Shown: positions 26,320 through 33,884, counted from the first letter of the stretch. The stretch is 53,541 bases of DNA from Dehalococcoidia bacterium (GCA_030615765.1 JAUWYP010000014.1:1-53541); one strand, 5' to 3'. The notes: generated by a model from the letters alone, not told the origin. Translations and numbers: made by a program.

Positions 26320-26361
26320 CCCGTTCCCGCGGCGGCTCACACAAGTCGTCGCGGGAACGGG
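26320..26361 (+). repeat. 12-bp perfect inverted repeat between the secreted-protein gene and the LPPTG gene
   Basis: CCCGTTCCCGCG pairs with CGCGGGAACGGG around an 18-base loop. No U-tract follows; the sequence leads straight into the ribosome site of the next gene. It may stabilise the upstream mRNA or partly separate the two genes. Confidence 0.55.
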
Positions 26362-26395
26362 TAGGAGAAGCAGAGGGAGCAAAGGAGAGGGATAG

Positions 26396-27163
26396 ATGCG
26401 AAGACTGGCGATTATAACAAGCATTGTCGGGGCAGTGGCCTTTGCTGCCCTGCTAGCCTGGGGCCTGACCTTCGGTAGTGGCGTCGTTCAGGCCAACGAC
26501 CTCGAGGAAGCCTGCGGGGAGTGTGCAGCCACCGACTGCGACTGCGACGACTTCGCCACCCAGGCTGACGCACAGACCTGCCTCGATGCCGACGCCACCG
26601 ATCCCTTCGAGCTGGACGACGACGACGATGGGATTGCTTGCGAGGGGCTGGCCGCTGACGAGGAGGAGCCTGAGTACTGTGGCCCCGTCTTCCCCACCAC
26701 CTTCGCGGGGACAGTAACAGTCGACGCTCAGTCGGCTGCCGACGGCACGACCATCTCGGCCCTGGACAGCGACGGAGTGGTATGGGCTACCGCTACCACC
26801 TCTGGCGGAAGCTACGATATGGATGTTCCCGCCACCATGCCCGTGTCACCTCCCTGCTTCCCCGGCGGGACGATTAGCTTCACGTGTGACGGCGTTGCAG
26901 CGGCTGAGACCAGCGCGGCTACTGGCGGCCTCAAGGACCTCCCCCTGACCTGCGGCCCGCTGGCCACGCCGGAGCCCACCGTGGAGCCCACCGTGGAGCC
27001 CACTGTGGAGCCCACGCCGGAGGTCACCCCCACGGTTCTTCCGCCCACCGGTATGGGCGGCATGAGCGGTGACGGTGGCTTCATGTGGTGGCCGCTGGCC
27101 CTGGCTGCGGCAGCCCTCACTAGCGTGGCAGGCCTGTTTACCGCCCGCTGGGCTCGCCGCTAG
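26396..27163 (+). CDS. Sortase-anchored surface protein with Excalibur-like domain and LPPTG signal
   Basis: 255 residues. A signal peptide (to about 33) is followed by an Excalibur-type Ca-binding domain at about 46-85 (DCDCDDFATQADAQ, FELDDDDDGIACEGL). Next is a beta domain starting TFAGTVTVDAQSAADGT, a (VEPT)n stalk, and a C-terminal sorting signal: LPPTG at 215-219, a hydrophobic helix and the basic tail ARWARR. The signal fits the sortase encoded 0.8 kb downstream. ATG at 26396 has aaaggagaggg upstream. The beta domain is shared with the next protein. Confidence 0.9.
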   Translation: MRRLAIITSIVGAVAFAALLAWGLTFGSGVVQANDLEEACGECAATDCDCDDFATQADAQTCLDADATDPFELDDDDDGIACEGLAADEEEPEYCGPVFPTTFAGTVTVDAQSAADGTTISALDSDGVVWATATTSGGSYDMDVPATMPVSPPCFPGGTISFTCDGVAAAETSAATGGLKDLPLTCGPLATPEPTVEPTVEPTVEPTPEVTPTVLPPTGMGGMSGDGGFMWWPLALAAAALTSVAGLFTARWARR

Positions 27164-27174
27164 GCTAGCCTAGC
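27159..27174. repeat. 16-base perfect palindrome at the stop codon
   Basis: GCTAGGCTAGCCTAGC spans the TAG of the LPPTG protein gene. The related string TAGGCTAGGCTGAC begins at the stops of htpX and of the second htrA gene. Confidence 0.5.
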
Positions 27175-27192
27175 TTCAAGCGAAACAATGCT

Positions 27193-27222
27193 GTAGGGCA
27201 GCTCCTTCGGGGGCTGCCCTAC
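27193..27222 (+). terminator. Strong hairpin with UUCG tetraloop after the LPPTG gene
   Basis: A 13-bp stem (gtagggcagctcc / ggggctgccctac, one G-U pair) is closed by a UUCG loop. No U-run follows, so it may be a rho-independent-like barrier or an mRNA stabiliser before the next gene. Confidence 0.55.
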
Positions 27223-27280
27223 GGCGTCAGGCGATAAAGCTGCGCGGCCAGCCCGATCGGGATAAGGATAAGGGCTGTAG

Positions 27281-27928
27281 TTGCCGCGCCCAACCAGGAG
27301 ATGCTATCCTGAAATTGTGATCCGAGAGCTGGCCCTGGCAACCGCGCTACTGATGACTCTTCAACTGAGTTCAGCTACCGCTCAGGAGATACCAATGCCC
27401 CCGGCTACCTTCTTCGGCACCGTCACAGTGGACGGCCGCAGCGTGAGCGACGGCACAGAGGTCGTTGCCCTCATCGACAGCAAGGTGTGTAGCCAAGAGG
27501 AGCAAGAGCCAGACCGCAAGGGCACCTGGACAGCCACCGAGGCGAACCCAGAGTACAGCATCGAGAGCGGCGATTCGCTGTATGTGGTAGACGTGGTCAG
27601 CGACAGCCAGGTGCCGGGCTGTGGTACTAATGGAGCCATAGTCACCTTCCTCATCAGCGAGAGGCCAGCCCACCAGAGAGGCCTGTGGAAAGCAGGCTCA
27701 AACCCCCTCAACCTCACGGCTGGAACGCCGCCCCACACCGGAGAGCCGGTTGCAACGCCCAGCGGGGGAGAGACCCCGGCTTCGCCCGCCAGTGGGCGGG
27801 AGACATCTGACGGCAGCGGCTTCAACTGGTGGCCCGTCGTGGCTGGCGGGTCAGGCCTGGCGGCAGCGGCGGTGATCGCAGCGGCCCTGTGGCAAGCGAG
27901 GAGGATGGCTAGAAGGAAGCGAGCATGA
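27281..27928 (+). CDS. Membrane-anchored exported protein, paralogue of the LPPTG protein's beta domain
   Basis: 215 residues from TTG (ribosome site aaggg six bases upstream); a GTG at 27317 would give a tidier signal peptide. After the signal, TFFGTVTVDGRSVSDGTEVVALI matches the beta domain of the preceding LPPTG protein (TFAGTVTVDAQSAADGTTISAL), compared here in short blocks. The C-terminus has a Pro/Thr stretch, GFNWWPVVAGG (compare GFMWWPLALAA), a membrane helix and the basic tail ARRMARRKRA. No clear LPxTG is present; PPHTG is the nearest. It overlaps the sortase start (ATGA), so it may be a degenerate substrate or a sortase accessory protein. Confidence 0.75.
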   Translation: MPRPTRRCYPEIVIRELALATALLMTLQLSSATAQEIPMPPATFFGTVTVDGRSVSDGTEVVALIDSKVCSQEEQEPDRKGTWTATEANPEYSIESGDSLYVVDVVSDSQVPGCGTNGAIVTFLISERPAHQRGLWKAGSNPLNLTAGTPPHTGEPVATPSGGETPASPASGRETSDGSGFNWWPVVAGGSGLAAAAVIAAALWQARRMARRKRA

Positions 27929-28668
27929 CGGCTATCAGAAGCATTGCCCGACGCCTGACCAACGTGTTTCGTTGGCGCCATAGCAGACTGACGCTGGCAG
28001 CCGTTCTCCTCCTGGCCTCGATAGTGCTCCTGGGGGCCGGTCTTGCCGGGCTGCTCATGACCGGCGGGAACGGATCTGTCGTCACCAACGTCGGCGACAT
28101 TCCCATCTACGACAACGGCCTCAGCACTGCTACCGCCACGCCGCTGCCCACACCGCCCCCCAACGACTCACCCCTGACCAGAATGATCATCGAAAAGATC
28201 GGCGTCGATGCCCCCATCATCACCCTCGGCTTGGACGAACAGTCCGTGCCCCAGGTGCCTGACGGCCCCGGCGACATCGCCTGGTACGACTTTAGCACCA
28301 AGCCCGGCTGGGGCAGCAACGCCGTCTTCTCCGGCCACGTCGACTGGACGCTGTACGGCCAGCCCGTGATCGGTGTGTTCTACTACCTGCGCGACCTGGG
28401 CCTGGACGACGAGATCAAGATCGTGCTGGAGGACGGAACGGAATATCGCTACAAAGTCACGGCCAATCAGGCGATAGAAGACGAGGATCCCAAGGCGCTA
28501 GCGGTGATGGGCCCTACACCCGACGACGTAATCACCATCATCACCTGCGGCGGCATCTGGATACGCGACTGGACCAATCCCCTCGGCGGCCACTACACGC
28601 ACCGCCAGGTAGTACGGGCGGACTTGATCGAGGAGGAACCGCTGCCTCCCTTCGGCCTGGCGCCCTAG
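27925..28668 (+). CDS. Sortase transpeptidase (class E/F-like)
   Basis: 247 residues. An N-terminal membrane anchor (about 24-45) and a Pro/Thr linker precede the sortase fold. The catalytic residues are His138 (FSGHVDW), Cys208 (IITCGG) and Arg231 (VVRADL). The ATG overlaps the upstream stop as ATGA, indicating coupled translation. It would cleave the LPPTG signal of the protein at 26396-27163 between Thr and Gly and link it to the cell wall. The class assignment is tentative. Confidence 0.92.
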   Translation: MTAIRSIARRLTNVFRWRHSRLTLAAVLLLASIVLLGAGLAGLLMTGGNGSVVTNVGDIPIYDNGLSTATATPLPTPPPNDSPLTRMIIEKIGVDAPIITLGLDEQSVPQVPDGPGDIAWYDFSTKPGWGSNAVFSGHVDWTLYGQPVIGVFYYLRDLGLDDEIKIVLEDGTEYRYKVTANQAIEDEDPKALAVMGPTPDDVITIITCGGIWIRDWTNPLGGHYTHRQVVRADLIEEEPLPPFGLAP

Positions 28669-28703
28669 AGGAGCCGGGCGTAGCCTCCGAACCGCAGGTC
28701 GCC

Positions 28704-29801
28704 CTAGGTCGGCAGCGTTAGCGAGAACCTCTCGCTTGCCAGAATCCAGACAGCTTGCTTGTCCGTCAGCTCCGTCAGGGTATTGAGCCTGGGTATGTCG
28801 ATGCCAGGCAGATACCTTTGCCAGGTCCCATTATCGCCGTCCCACGCGTAGATCGCCATCAACTTGCCGTTATCCACAGGCAAGACCTCCGTTAGCCGCA
28901 TGGACCCAGGCGGACACTGGAACTGATTCCAGCCGGGTGCCAACTCGCGAACCATCGGAGCGGACTCAAACGTGTCGTCTACTGCCTCGCTATCCCGCGT
29001 GGGAGGAGCGAGACCGAGGTCGGCGCCCGGCGGCGATGGGAACTTGACCTCCAGGGTCGGCGGCGCCATTGTCGGCGGAGGGCTCGGCGATGGCTCCGGC
29101 GTCGGTGTGGGCGTCGGTGTCGGCGTCGGTGTGGGCTCAGGCGTCGGCTCAGGTGTGGGCTCAGGCGTCGGCTCAGGCGTCGGCTCAGGCGTCGGCTCAG
29201 GCGTCGGCTCAGGCGTCGGCTCAGGCGTCGGCTCAGGCGTCGGCTCAGGCGTCGGTGTGGGCGTCGGCGGCGGACTGCCCCTGTCATCATATCCGCCGAA
29301 CTCGGCAGCCCAGTACCAGCCATAGGTAGAGTTAGAACCGTAGGCCTTGGCCAGGCCAACCACCACGAAATCAGAATTGAGCATATTGGCGTTGTGACCA
29401 GGCGAGTCGCGCCAGAGCTGGAAAGTCATCTGGAGGGTGTCACTGCCTGCTGCCAGATTCTCGCCCTTCCAGGTGTTGTAGTTGTAGCCAAAGTCTGCCA
29501 TCCGCTGGAAGGGGTCTCGCCCCAGAGAATCAGTATGGCTGAAGTAATCCTTCTCGGCCATGTCGCGGCTCATCCACCCAGCGACATCGGTTAAAGTTGA
29601 GGAAATATTCAGGGGCGCTAGACCGTTCTCCACTCGATGAGCGTTAATCAAATCCAGTAGGGCTCGCTCATCCTGCCCTACCTGTGCACTCGCTATTCCT
29701 AAAGGAGAGGTAGCCAATGACACAAATAGGGCTACTACGAAGAGCAGCCCCACGGCCACCAGCCACCATGACGGAATTCCCTTACCAGAAGAATTTGTCA
29801 T
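28704..29801 (-). CDS. Secreted CAP/SCP-domain protein with Pro-Glu-Thr stalk and C-terminal GWN module
   Basis: 365 residues. Signal peptide to about 40 (GIASAQ). A CAP domain at about 45-170 contains LINAHRVENGLAPL, SHTDSLGRDPFQRM, GENLAAG, WRDSPGHNANMLN and the Trp-Tyr end WYWAAEFGGYD; the conserved His and Glu residues are present. A (TPEP)n stalk follows, encoded by a 12-base tandem repeat. The last 85 residues (APGWNQFQCPPGS, WQRYLPGIDIPRLNTL) match the C-terminal module of the 1427-residue protein. It is convergent with the sortase gene. Function beyond extracellular location is unknown. Confidence 0.9.
   Translation of the reverse strand: MTNSSGKGIPSWWLVAVGLLFVVALFVSLATSPLGIASAQVGQDERALLDLINAHRVENGLAPLNISSTLTDVAGWMSRDMAEKDYFSHTDSLGRDPFQRMADFGYNYNTWKGENLAAGSDTLQMTFQLWRDSPGHNANMLNSDFVVVGLAKAYGSNSTYGWYWAAEFGGYDDRGSPPPTPTPTPEPTPEPTPEPTPEPTPEPTPEPTPEPTPEPTPEPTPEPTPTPTPTPTPTPEPSPSPPPTMAPPTLEVKFPSPPGADLGLAPPTRDSEAVDDTFESAPMVRELAPGWNQFQCPPGSMRLTEVLPVDNGKLMAIYAWDGDNGTWQRYLPGIDIPRLNTLTELTDKQAVWILASERFSLTLPT
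29128..29255. repeat. 12-base tandem repeat array inside the CAP gene
   Basis: Units of GGCGTCGGCTCA, about ten copies with minor GGTGTGGGC variants, encode Pro-Glu-Pro-Thr repeats on the minus strand. The near-identity of units suggests recent expansion and possible length variation between strains. Confidence 0.85.
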
Positions 29802-29817
29802 AACACGTTGACATGCG

Positions 29818-29826
29818 TGGTATAAT
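29818..29826 (+). promoter_or_regulatory. Extended -10 promoter before rsmG
   Basis: TGGTATAAT is a perfect extended -10 (TGnTATAAT). A TTGACA at 29808-29813 is too close to serve as its -35. Transcription toward rsmG would start near 29833. Confidence 0.5.
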
Positions 29827-29867
29827 AAATTAGCGTTAGGGGCCGAAAACCGGACCCGACGTGCGCG

Positions 29868-29907
29868 GGGCGGGGAGTTGGTTTGTCCAGGCCGGCACTC
29901 CCCGTCC
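29868..29907 (+). promoter_or_regulatory. Hairpin in the rsmG leader
   Basis: GGGCGGGGAGT pairs with ACTCCCCGTCC (11 bp, one G-U) around an 18-base loop, then ctgtgctttcc follows. It lies about 75 bases before the rsmG start and could be a weak leader terminator or a translational control element. Confidence 0.4.
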
Positions 29908-29982
29908 TGTGCTTTCCATAAGTTAGACGTTTATGTCACCTCCGCCGTTACACCATAGCTGCCTCCAAGTAGCACAAAGGCA

Positions 29983-30723
29983 GTGACTCTATCCATGCCC
30001 ATGGATGTTCTAGCCCGCACTGCCGAAGGCCTCGGCCTTCCTCTAAACGCACGGCAACTGCAACAGTTCGAGGAGTACTACCACCAGCTCATTGCCGCCA
30101 ATCGGCGCGTCAGCCTCACCAGCATCACCGACTACCAGGAGGTACAGAGACGACACTTCGGCGAATCCCTCGCTGTGGGTGCCGCCCTGTATCAAGCAGG
30201 AGTGCTCAAGCCTGACAAAGGAGCCAGGGTCCTCGATCTGGGCGCCGGTGCTGGCTTCCCCGGCCTGCCCATGAGGATCGTGTGCCCTGCCCTGCGACTG
30301 ACCATCCTGGAAGCCACCCGCAAGAAGACCGCCTTCCTGGAACGCCTGCTGGCCCGACTGGGCTTGGAGGACGTGACGGTGATCACCGGGCGCGCCGAGA
30401 CCGTGGCCTACGAGCCGACCCACCGCGAAGGCTACGACCTGGTGTTAGCGCGAGCGGTGGCCCCCCTGGCCGTCCTGGTTGAGCTGACGTTGCCCTTTCT
30501 GAAAGTGGGTGGCTTCCTGGCAACCCCCAAGGGAACTCGCGCCCCCCAAGAGATAGCCGAGGCCAGCCGCGCCCTTGGGACCTGCGGCGGCCGCATCGTC
30601 TCCGCCGAGCCTCTCCCCTCCCCCGCCCTGCCCCTGAGGCTGGTGCTAGTGCAGAAGATAGCTCCCACCCCTGCCACCTACCCCCGCCGCCCCGGCATCC
30701 CTGCCAAGCGCCCCTTGCGCTAG
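29983..30723 (+). CDS. rsmG: 16S rRNA (guanine-N7) methyltransferase
   Basis: 246 residues. RRHFGESLAVG and RVLDLGAGAGFPGLPMRI are the RsmG signature and SAM-binding motif I; LEATRKKTAFLERL and DLVLARAVAPL are also typical. It methylates N7 of G527 in 16S rRNA. The GTG at 29983 is taken as start; ATGs at codons 5 and 7 are alternatives. The C-terminal 25 residues are Pro/Arg-rich and beyond the usual end. It stands alone, without the gidA or parAB neighbours common elsewhere. Confidence 0.93.
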   Translation: MTLSMPMDVLARTAEGLGLPLNARQLQQFEEYYHQLIAANRRVSLTSITDYQEVQRRHFGESLAVGAALYQAGVLKPDKGARVLDLGAGAGFPGLPMRIVCPALRLTILEATRKKTAFLERLLARLGLEDVTVITGRAETVAYEPTHREGYDLVLARAVAPLAVLVELTLPFLKVGGFLATPKGTRAPQEIAEASRALGTCGGRIVSAEPLPSPALPLRLVLVQKIAPTPATYPRRPGIPAKRPLR

Positions 30724-30817
30724 CAAATCACTTCTGCCAAACTCCTACAGATGTCCACCCGTTTCCGTCAGCGGCGAATTTTTGACGGAAATGGCGCGAT
30801 TGGCCCTCGAAAATGGC

Positions 30818-30846
30818 TAGACAGACGACCGATAATGCTTTATAAA
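30818..30846 (+). promoter_or_regulatory. Promoter of the Yip1-like gene
   Basis: TAGACA at 30818-30823, a 17-base spacer and TATAAA at 30841-30846, each one mismatch from consensus. The leader is about 85 bases and ends with the ribosome site gtaaggagggc. Confidence 0.6.
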
Positions 30847-30938
30847 TTCAGAGACCCGTAGCTGAACGGGGACGGCAGAGCGAAGATTATCTGTCTGAAG
30901 GCTCGTCAAGGACAGCTTTCCTGTAAGGAGGGCACAGG

Positions 30939-31568
30939 ATGGAGTTTCAAAGCGCCGGCTTCCAGAATCTAGGCAGTTGGTTAGGGCGGTTGATCCGCCT
31001 CGACCTCACGGTCTTCGACGACGTGAAAGACGAAGCGGCGGCCACGGCGCCAGCCCTAGCGGTGGTGGTAGCGGCCAGTCTTCTTGCGGGGCTCGGATCG
31101 TGGCTCTGGTGGATCTTCGAGATTGATTTCCCGGCGGGCATAGACGAGAAGAATACCGAGGCATTCTTGAAGACATTCATCCTCGGCGGCATCTTCATGA
31201 TGGCGCTGTGGGTGCTGTGGGTGTACATCAGCGCTATGGTCCTCTCCCGCGTCTTTCGCGCCGGCGCCGACATGAATCAACTGATACGAACGATGGGCCT
31301 GGCCTTCGCGCCCATGGCCATCTCTTTCCTGGTGGTCATTGGGATGCTGGCCGTGCCCCTTGGAGCGTTCGCTGTTGCCACAACCCTTCTGCTCACCAAC
31401 GTGGCCATTCAGGCCACCACAGACGCTGAGCCACGGCAGGTGATCGTGTCTAACCTGGCTGGTTTCCTCGTGTTTGCAATCGTCCTGGGGATCCTGGCTA
31501 ATGTCGCCCAGATCTATGATATAGGCGGTCTGGCACCGGGCATCTTCTTCTTCGAACTCAACGTGTAG
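30939..31568 (+). CDS. Yip1-like multi-pass membrane protein
   Basis: 209 residues with about five membrane helices (APALAVVVAASLLAGLGSWLWW, FILGGIFMMALWVLWVYIS, ISFLVVIGMLAVPLGAFAV, LAGFLVFAIVLGILANV as approximate segments). The arrangement and the sentence-like AFAPMAISFL segment resemble the bacterial Yip1/DUF-type membrane domain. ATG follows aggagggcacagg. It is followed by a strong terminator and is probably monocistronic. Function unknown. Confidence 0.7.
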   Translation: MEFQSAGFQNLGSWLGRLIRLDLTVFDDVKDEAAATAPALAVVVAASLLAGLGSWLWWIFEIDFPAGIDEKNTEAFLKTFILGGIFMMALWVLWVYISAMVLSRVFRAGADMNQLIRTMGLAFAPMAISFLVVIGMLAVPLGAFAVATTLLLTNVAIQATTDAEPRQVIVSNLAGFLVFAIVLGILANVAQIYDIGGLAPGIFFFELNV

Positions 31569-31618
31569 CTGCGTTGCTTCGCCCGCCTGCACGTAGCCCA
31601 GCCAGTCGCTAACACCGT

Positions 31619-31646
31619 GGGGGACCCGCCCGCGGGCGGGTCCCCC
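31619..31646. terminator. 28-base perfect palindrome, terminator hairpin
   Basis: GGGGGACCCGCCCG and its exact complement form a 12 to 14-bp stem between convergent genes. The U-tract on the plus side is weak (gtcgttgctattg). It probably acts in both directions. Confidence 0.65.
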
Positions 31647-31705
31647 GTCGTTGCTATTGCGTCCCTTGCTCCAAGGGAGCGGCTGGCCAAGCCAGCCACC
31701 TTGGT

Positions 31706-32902
31706 CTAGCCTACCGCCTCGTCTGCTCGTAGCTCCTCTATCTGCTGCCGGCTGTAGCCCAGGTCGAGAAGGGTCTCTTCCGTGTGCTGGCCACGGCGAG
31801 GGGCCAGACTGCGCACCGATCCCGGCGTCTCCGACAGCTTGGCCCCCACCCCCACCTGCTGCACCTTGCCCACCGTCGGATGCTCCAGCTCAACCAGCAT
31901 CTCCCGCGCCCGCACCTGAGGGTCGTTGAACACCTCCTCCAGGCTGTAGACCGGCCCCACGCAGATGTCGAACTGGCGCAGGTATTCGAACCATTCGTCG
32001 CGCGTCCTAGTCTTGAACTCCTGGCGGAAGTAGTCGAACATCTCAGGGTGCTTGTCGGCGTTCATCTGGTAGGGAATGAAGTCCTCGCGACCCAGGGCGC
32101 GACAGAGCGCCTCCCAGAACCCGGGCTCCAGGCAGCCGATGCTTAGCCACTGGCCGTCCCTGGTCTCGTAGACGCAGTAGAAGGGGACAGCGCCGTTGAG
32201 GAAGCTTTGGCCGGGCCGGGGGGCGATGCCGGAGGCAAAGTACTGGCTGGCGGCGCCCGCAAGGAGCGAGATGACACCATCGGTCATGGCCATGTCGACG
32301 TACTGGCCCCGACCCGTCCGCTCGCGGGCGATGACCGCCGCCAAGATCGCGAAGGCCGAGTACAGGCCGCCAGCAGCAAAGTCAGCGATTACGTTCATGG
32401 GGATGGCCGGTGGCGTGCCCGGCCAGCCGATCATCCCCAGAGCACCGCCGATGGAGATGTAGTTGATGTCGTGGCCCACCAGACCAGCGTAGGGGCCGCT
32501 CTGCCCATAGCCTGAAAGCGAGCAATAGACAATGCGGGGGTTGATCCGGCTCAACGTGTCGTAGTCGGCTTCCAGGCGCTTCACCACGCCGGGGCGGAAG
32601 CCTTCCAGTACCACATCGGCCCTCTCGGCCAGCTTGTGGAAGACCTGGCGAGCGGCCTCATTCTTCAGGTTGAGGGCGACGCTGCGCTTGTTGCGGCTGA
32701 GGGCATTGAAGGCCATAGCGCGCTCGCTCACGTCGCGCTCCAGTAGGCGGCGAGCGGCCTGGCCCGCCAGGCGGCCGCCGCTGCCCAGCGGCTCCTCGAC
32801 CAGCAGGACATCGGCTCCCAGGTCAGCCAGGAGCATCGAGCAGTAGGGGCCGGGAGCCAGGCGCGACAGATCGAGAACACGGATTCCTTCCAGGGCCAAC
32901 AT
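31706..32902 (-). CDS. Class III (CaiB/BaiF, formyl-CoA transferase family) CoA-transferase
   Basis: About 398 residues from ATG at 32902, eight bases after gggagg; a GTG at 32911 is upstream of that spacing. Family motifs are GIRVLDLSRLAPGPYCSMLLADLGA (in part), NKRSVALNLK, FRPGVVKRL, GYGQSGPYA and the candidate catalytic Asp in DMAMTDGV. Members move CoA between carboxylic acids or racemise 2-methylacyl-CoA (AMACR). AMACR-like features cannot be told from CoA-transferases by eye. No dehydratase or dehydrogenase partner is adjacent. Confidence 0.9.
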   Translation of the reverse strand: MLALEGIRVLDLSRLAPGPYCSMLLADLGADVLLVEEPLGSGGRLAGQAARRLLERDVSERAMAFNALSRNKRSVALNLKNEAARQVFHKLAERADVVLEGFRPGVVKRLEADYDTLSRINPRIVYCSLSGYGQSGPYAGLVGHDINYISIGGALGMIGWPGTPPAIPMNVIADFAAGGLYSAFAILAAVIARERTGRGQYVDMAMTDGVISLLAGAASQYFASGIAPRPGQSFLNGAVPFYCVYETRDGQWLSIGCLEPGFWEALCRALGREDFIPYQMNADKHPEMFDYFRQEFKTRTRDEWFEYLRQFDICVGPVYSLEEVFNDPQVRAREMLVELEHPTVGKVQQVGVGAKLSETPGSVRSLAPRRGQHTEETLLDLGYSRQQIEELRADEAVG

Positions 32903-33001
32903 GAGCAGCACCTCCCTGTCACATGAGAAAGAGGGCGAAGATTCAGCCGCATGATGGCCCAGCCCCGAAACTGTGTCAAGCTTGGCGGCGGGTCAGTCGG
33001 C

Positions 33002-33030
33002 TTGCCCTGGGCAGCAGTTCTTGCTACGAT
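33002..33030 (+). promoter_or_regulatory. Promoter of tRNA-Ala
   Basis: TTGCCC at 33002-33007, a 17-base spacer and TACGAT at 33025-33030, placing the start just before the tRNA at 33044. The same TTGCCC with a 17-base spacer precedes tRNA-Ser(UGA). Confidence 0.5.
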
Positions 33031-33043
33031 ATGGACACGAAGT

Positions 33044-33118
33044 GGGGCTGTAGTTCAGAGGGAGAACGTTTGTCTGGCAGACAAAAGGTCGGGGGTTCGA
33101 GTCCCCCCAGCTCCACCA
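33044..33118 (+). tRNA. tRNA-Ala(GGC)
   Basis: A full cloverleaf: acceptor GGGGCTG/CAGCTCC, anticodon stem TTTGT/ACAAA with loop CTGGCAG (anticodon GGC), T-arm GGGGG-TTCGAGT-CCCCC, discriminator A and an encoded CCA. It is 75 bases long. A 36-base segment from the anticodon loop to the acceptor is repeated exactly at 33830. Confidence 0.95.
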
Positions 33119-33132
33119 AAGCTCGAATGCAA

Positions 33133-33156
33133 AATCGGCCCCGGTTGGGGCCGATT
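33133..33156 (+). terminator. Terminator after tRNA-Ala
   Basis: A 10-bp perfect stem AATCGGCCCC/GGGGCCGATT with GGTT loop, followed by ccgttta, 15 bases after the tRNA. Confidence 0.75.
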
Positions 33157-33244
33157 CCGTTTAGAGGCCCTGGCATTTGCTAGCCGTTTGCCAACCAACT
33201 CCTGAAGCGGTTCCTTATGGCGTGCTCAAGAAGGAAATCCAGCG

Positions 33245-33682
33245 CTAGTGGGTCAGGGCTTGATCTGCCTGCCGCACCCGCTCGCAGAGTGTCACCAGCA
33301 GCTTCCGCTGGAGGCCGGGCACCGTCTCCAGCACGGACATGAAGTCTCGCCGGTGCAGGATCAGCAGGTTCATGGGCGTCTCGGCGATGACCGTCGCGCT
33401 GCGAGGCTTCCCATCGATGACCGACATCTCCCCCACAACGTCGCCGGGGCCAAGCTCAGCGATCGCCTTGCCATCTCCCTCCACTCGGGCCCTGCCGTCG
33501 ACTATGATAATCGCCTCCAGCCCCTGCGCACCCTGCTTTGCCAGCACCGCCCCTTTTCTGAGGTGGACCTCGTCGGCGTGCTTGGCAATGGCATTGAGCT
33601 GGCGTTGGCTAAGGTGGCCAAATAGCGGTATCTTCCCTAGTAGATCGACCTTCTCCGAGCGACGACAACGAAACATCGGCAC
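33245..33682 (-). CDS. Small cyclic nucleotide-binding domain protein
   Basis: About 145 residues made almost wholly of one cNMP-binding (CAP/PKA-regulatory-type) domain. IPLFGHLSQRQLNAIAKHA begins the fold and GEMSVIDGKPRSATV is the phosphate-binding cassette, including the conserved Arg. No DNA-binding or kinase domain follows. GTG at 33682 is six bases after ggggGAG; ATG at 33676 and GTG at 33697 are alternatives. It lies between the tRNA-Ala gene and its partial copy. Function and ligand are unknown. Confidence 0.85.
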   Translation of the reverse strand: MPMFRCRRSEKVDLLGKIPLFGHLSQRQLNAIAKHADEVHLRKGAVLAKQGAQGLEAIIIVDGRARVEGDGKAIAELGPGDVVGEMSVIDGKPRSATVIAETPMNLLILHRRDFMSVLETVPGLQRKLLVTLCERVRQADQALTH

Positions 33683-33785
33683 GGCTATCTCCCCCACACG
33701 AAAGTACCGAAGAGTCTACAGCCGCTCAGGCCTTCTGTCAACATCTACCGCACCCGCCTAGCGCTGGCCAACGCTCTCGTGTGGC

Positions 33786-33814
33786 TTGTGGATGACGCAA
33801 AAACACGCTATCGT
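33786..33814 (+). promoter_or_regulatory. Candidate promoter of the tRNA-half/T-box/mgtC-leuS transcript
   Basis: TTGTGG at 33786-33791, a 17-base spacer and TATCGT at 33809-33814. The predicted start near 33821 lies just before the tRNA-Ala half copy, which would then be part of the leader RNA. Confidence 0.4.
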
Positions 33815-33829
33815 ATAGGGGTGGTGCAA

Positions 33830-33875
33830 CTGGCAGACAAAAGGTCGGGGGTTCGAGTCCCCCCAAGTTCCACCA
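33830..33875 (+). pseudogene. Partial copy of tRNA-Ala (anticodon loop to CCA)
   Basis: 36 bases are identical to 33074-33109 of tRNA-Ala (from the anticodon loop through the T-arm). The acceptor 3' arm then differs (AAGTTCC instead of AGCTCC) but still ends in ACCA. No matching 5' acceptor GGAACTT or D-arm precedes it, so it is not a complete tRNA. It starts a direct repeat pair 756 bases apart that encloses the cNMP gene. Confidence 0.8.
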
Positions 33876-33884
33876 GTTCTTGTT

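Noticed and set aside
29128-29255. CRISPR array
   Set aside because: Units are 12 bases with no spacers and are in frame with a Pro-Glu-Thr coding region.
29808-29826. TTGACA plus TATAAT as one promoter
   Set aside because: Only 7 bases separate them; the extended -10 alone is reported.
33830-33875. A second functional tRNA gene
   Set aside because: No 5' acceptor strand complementary to AAGTTCC and no D-arm can be found upstream.
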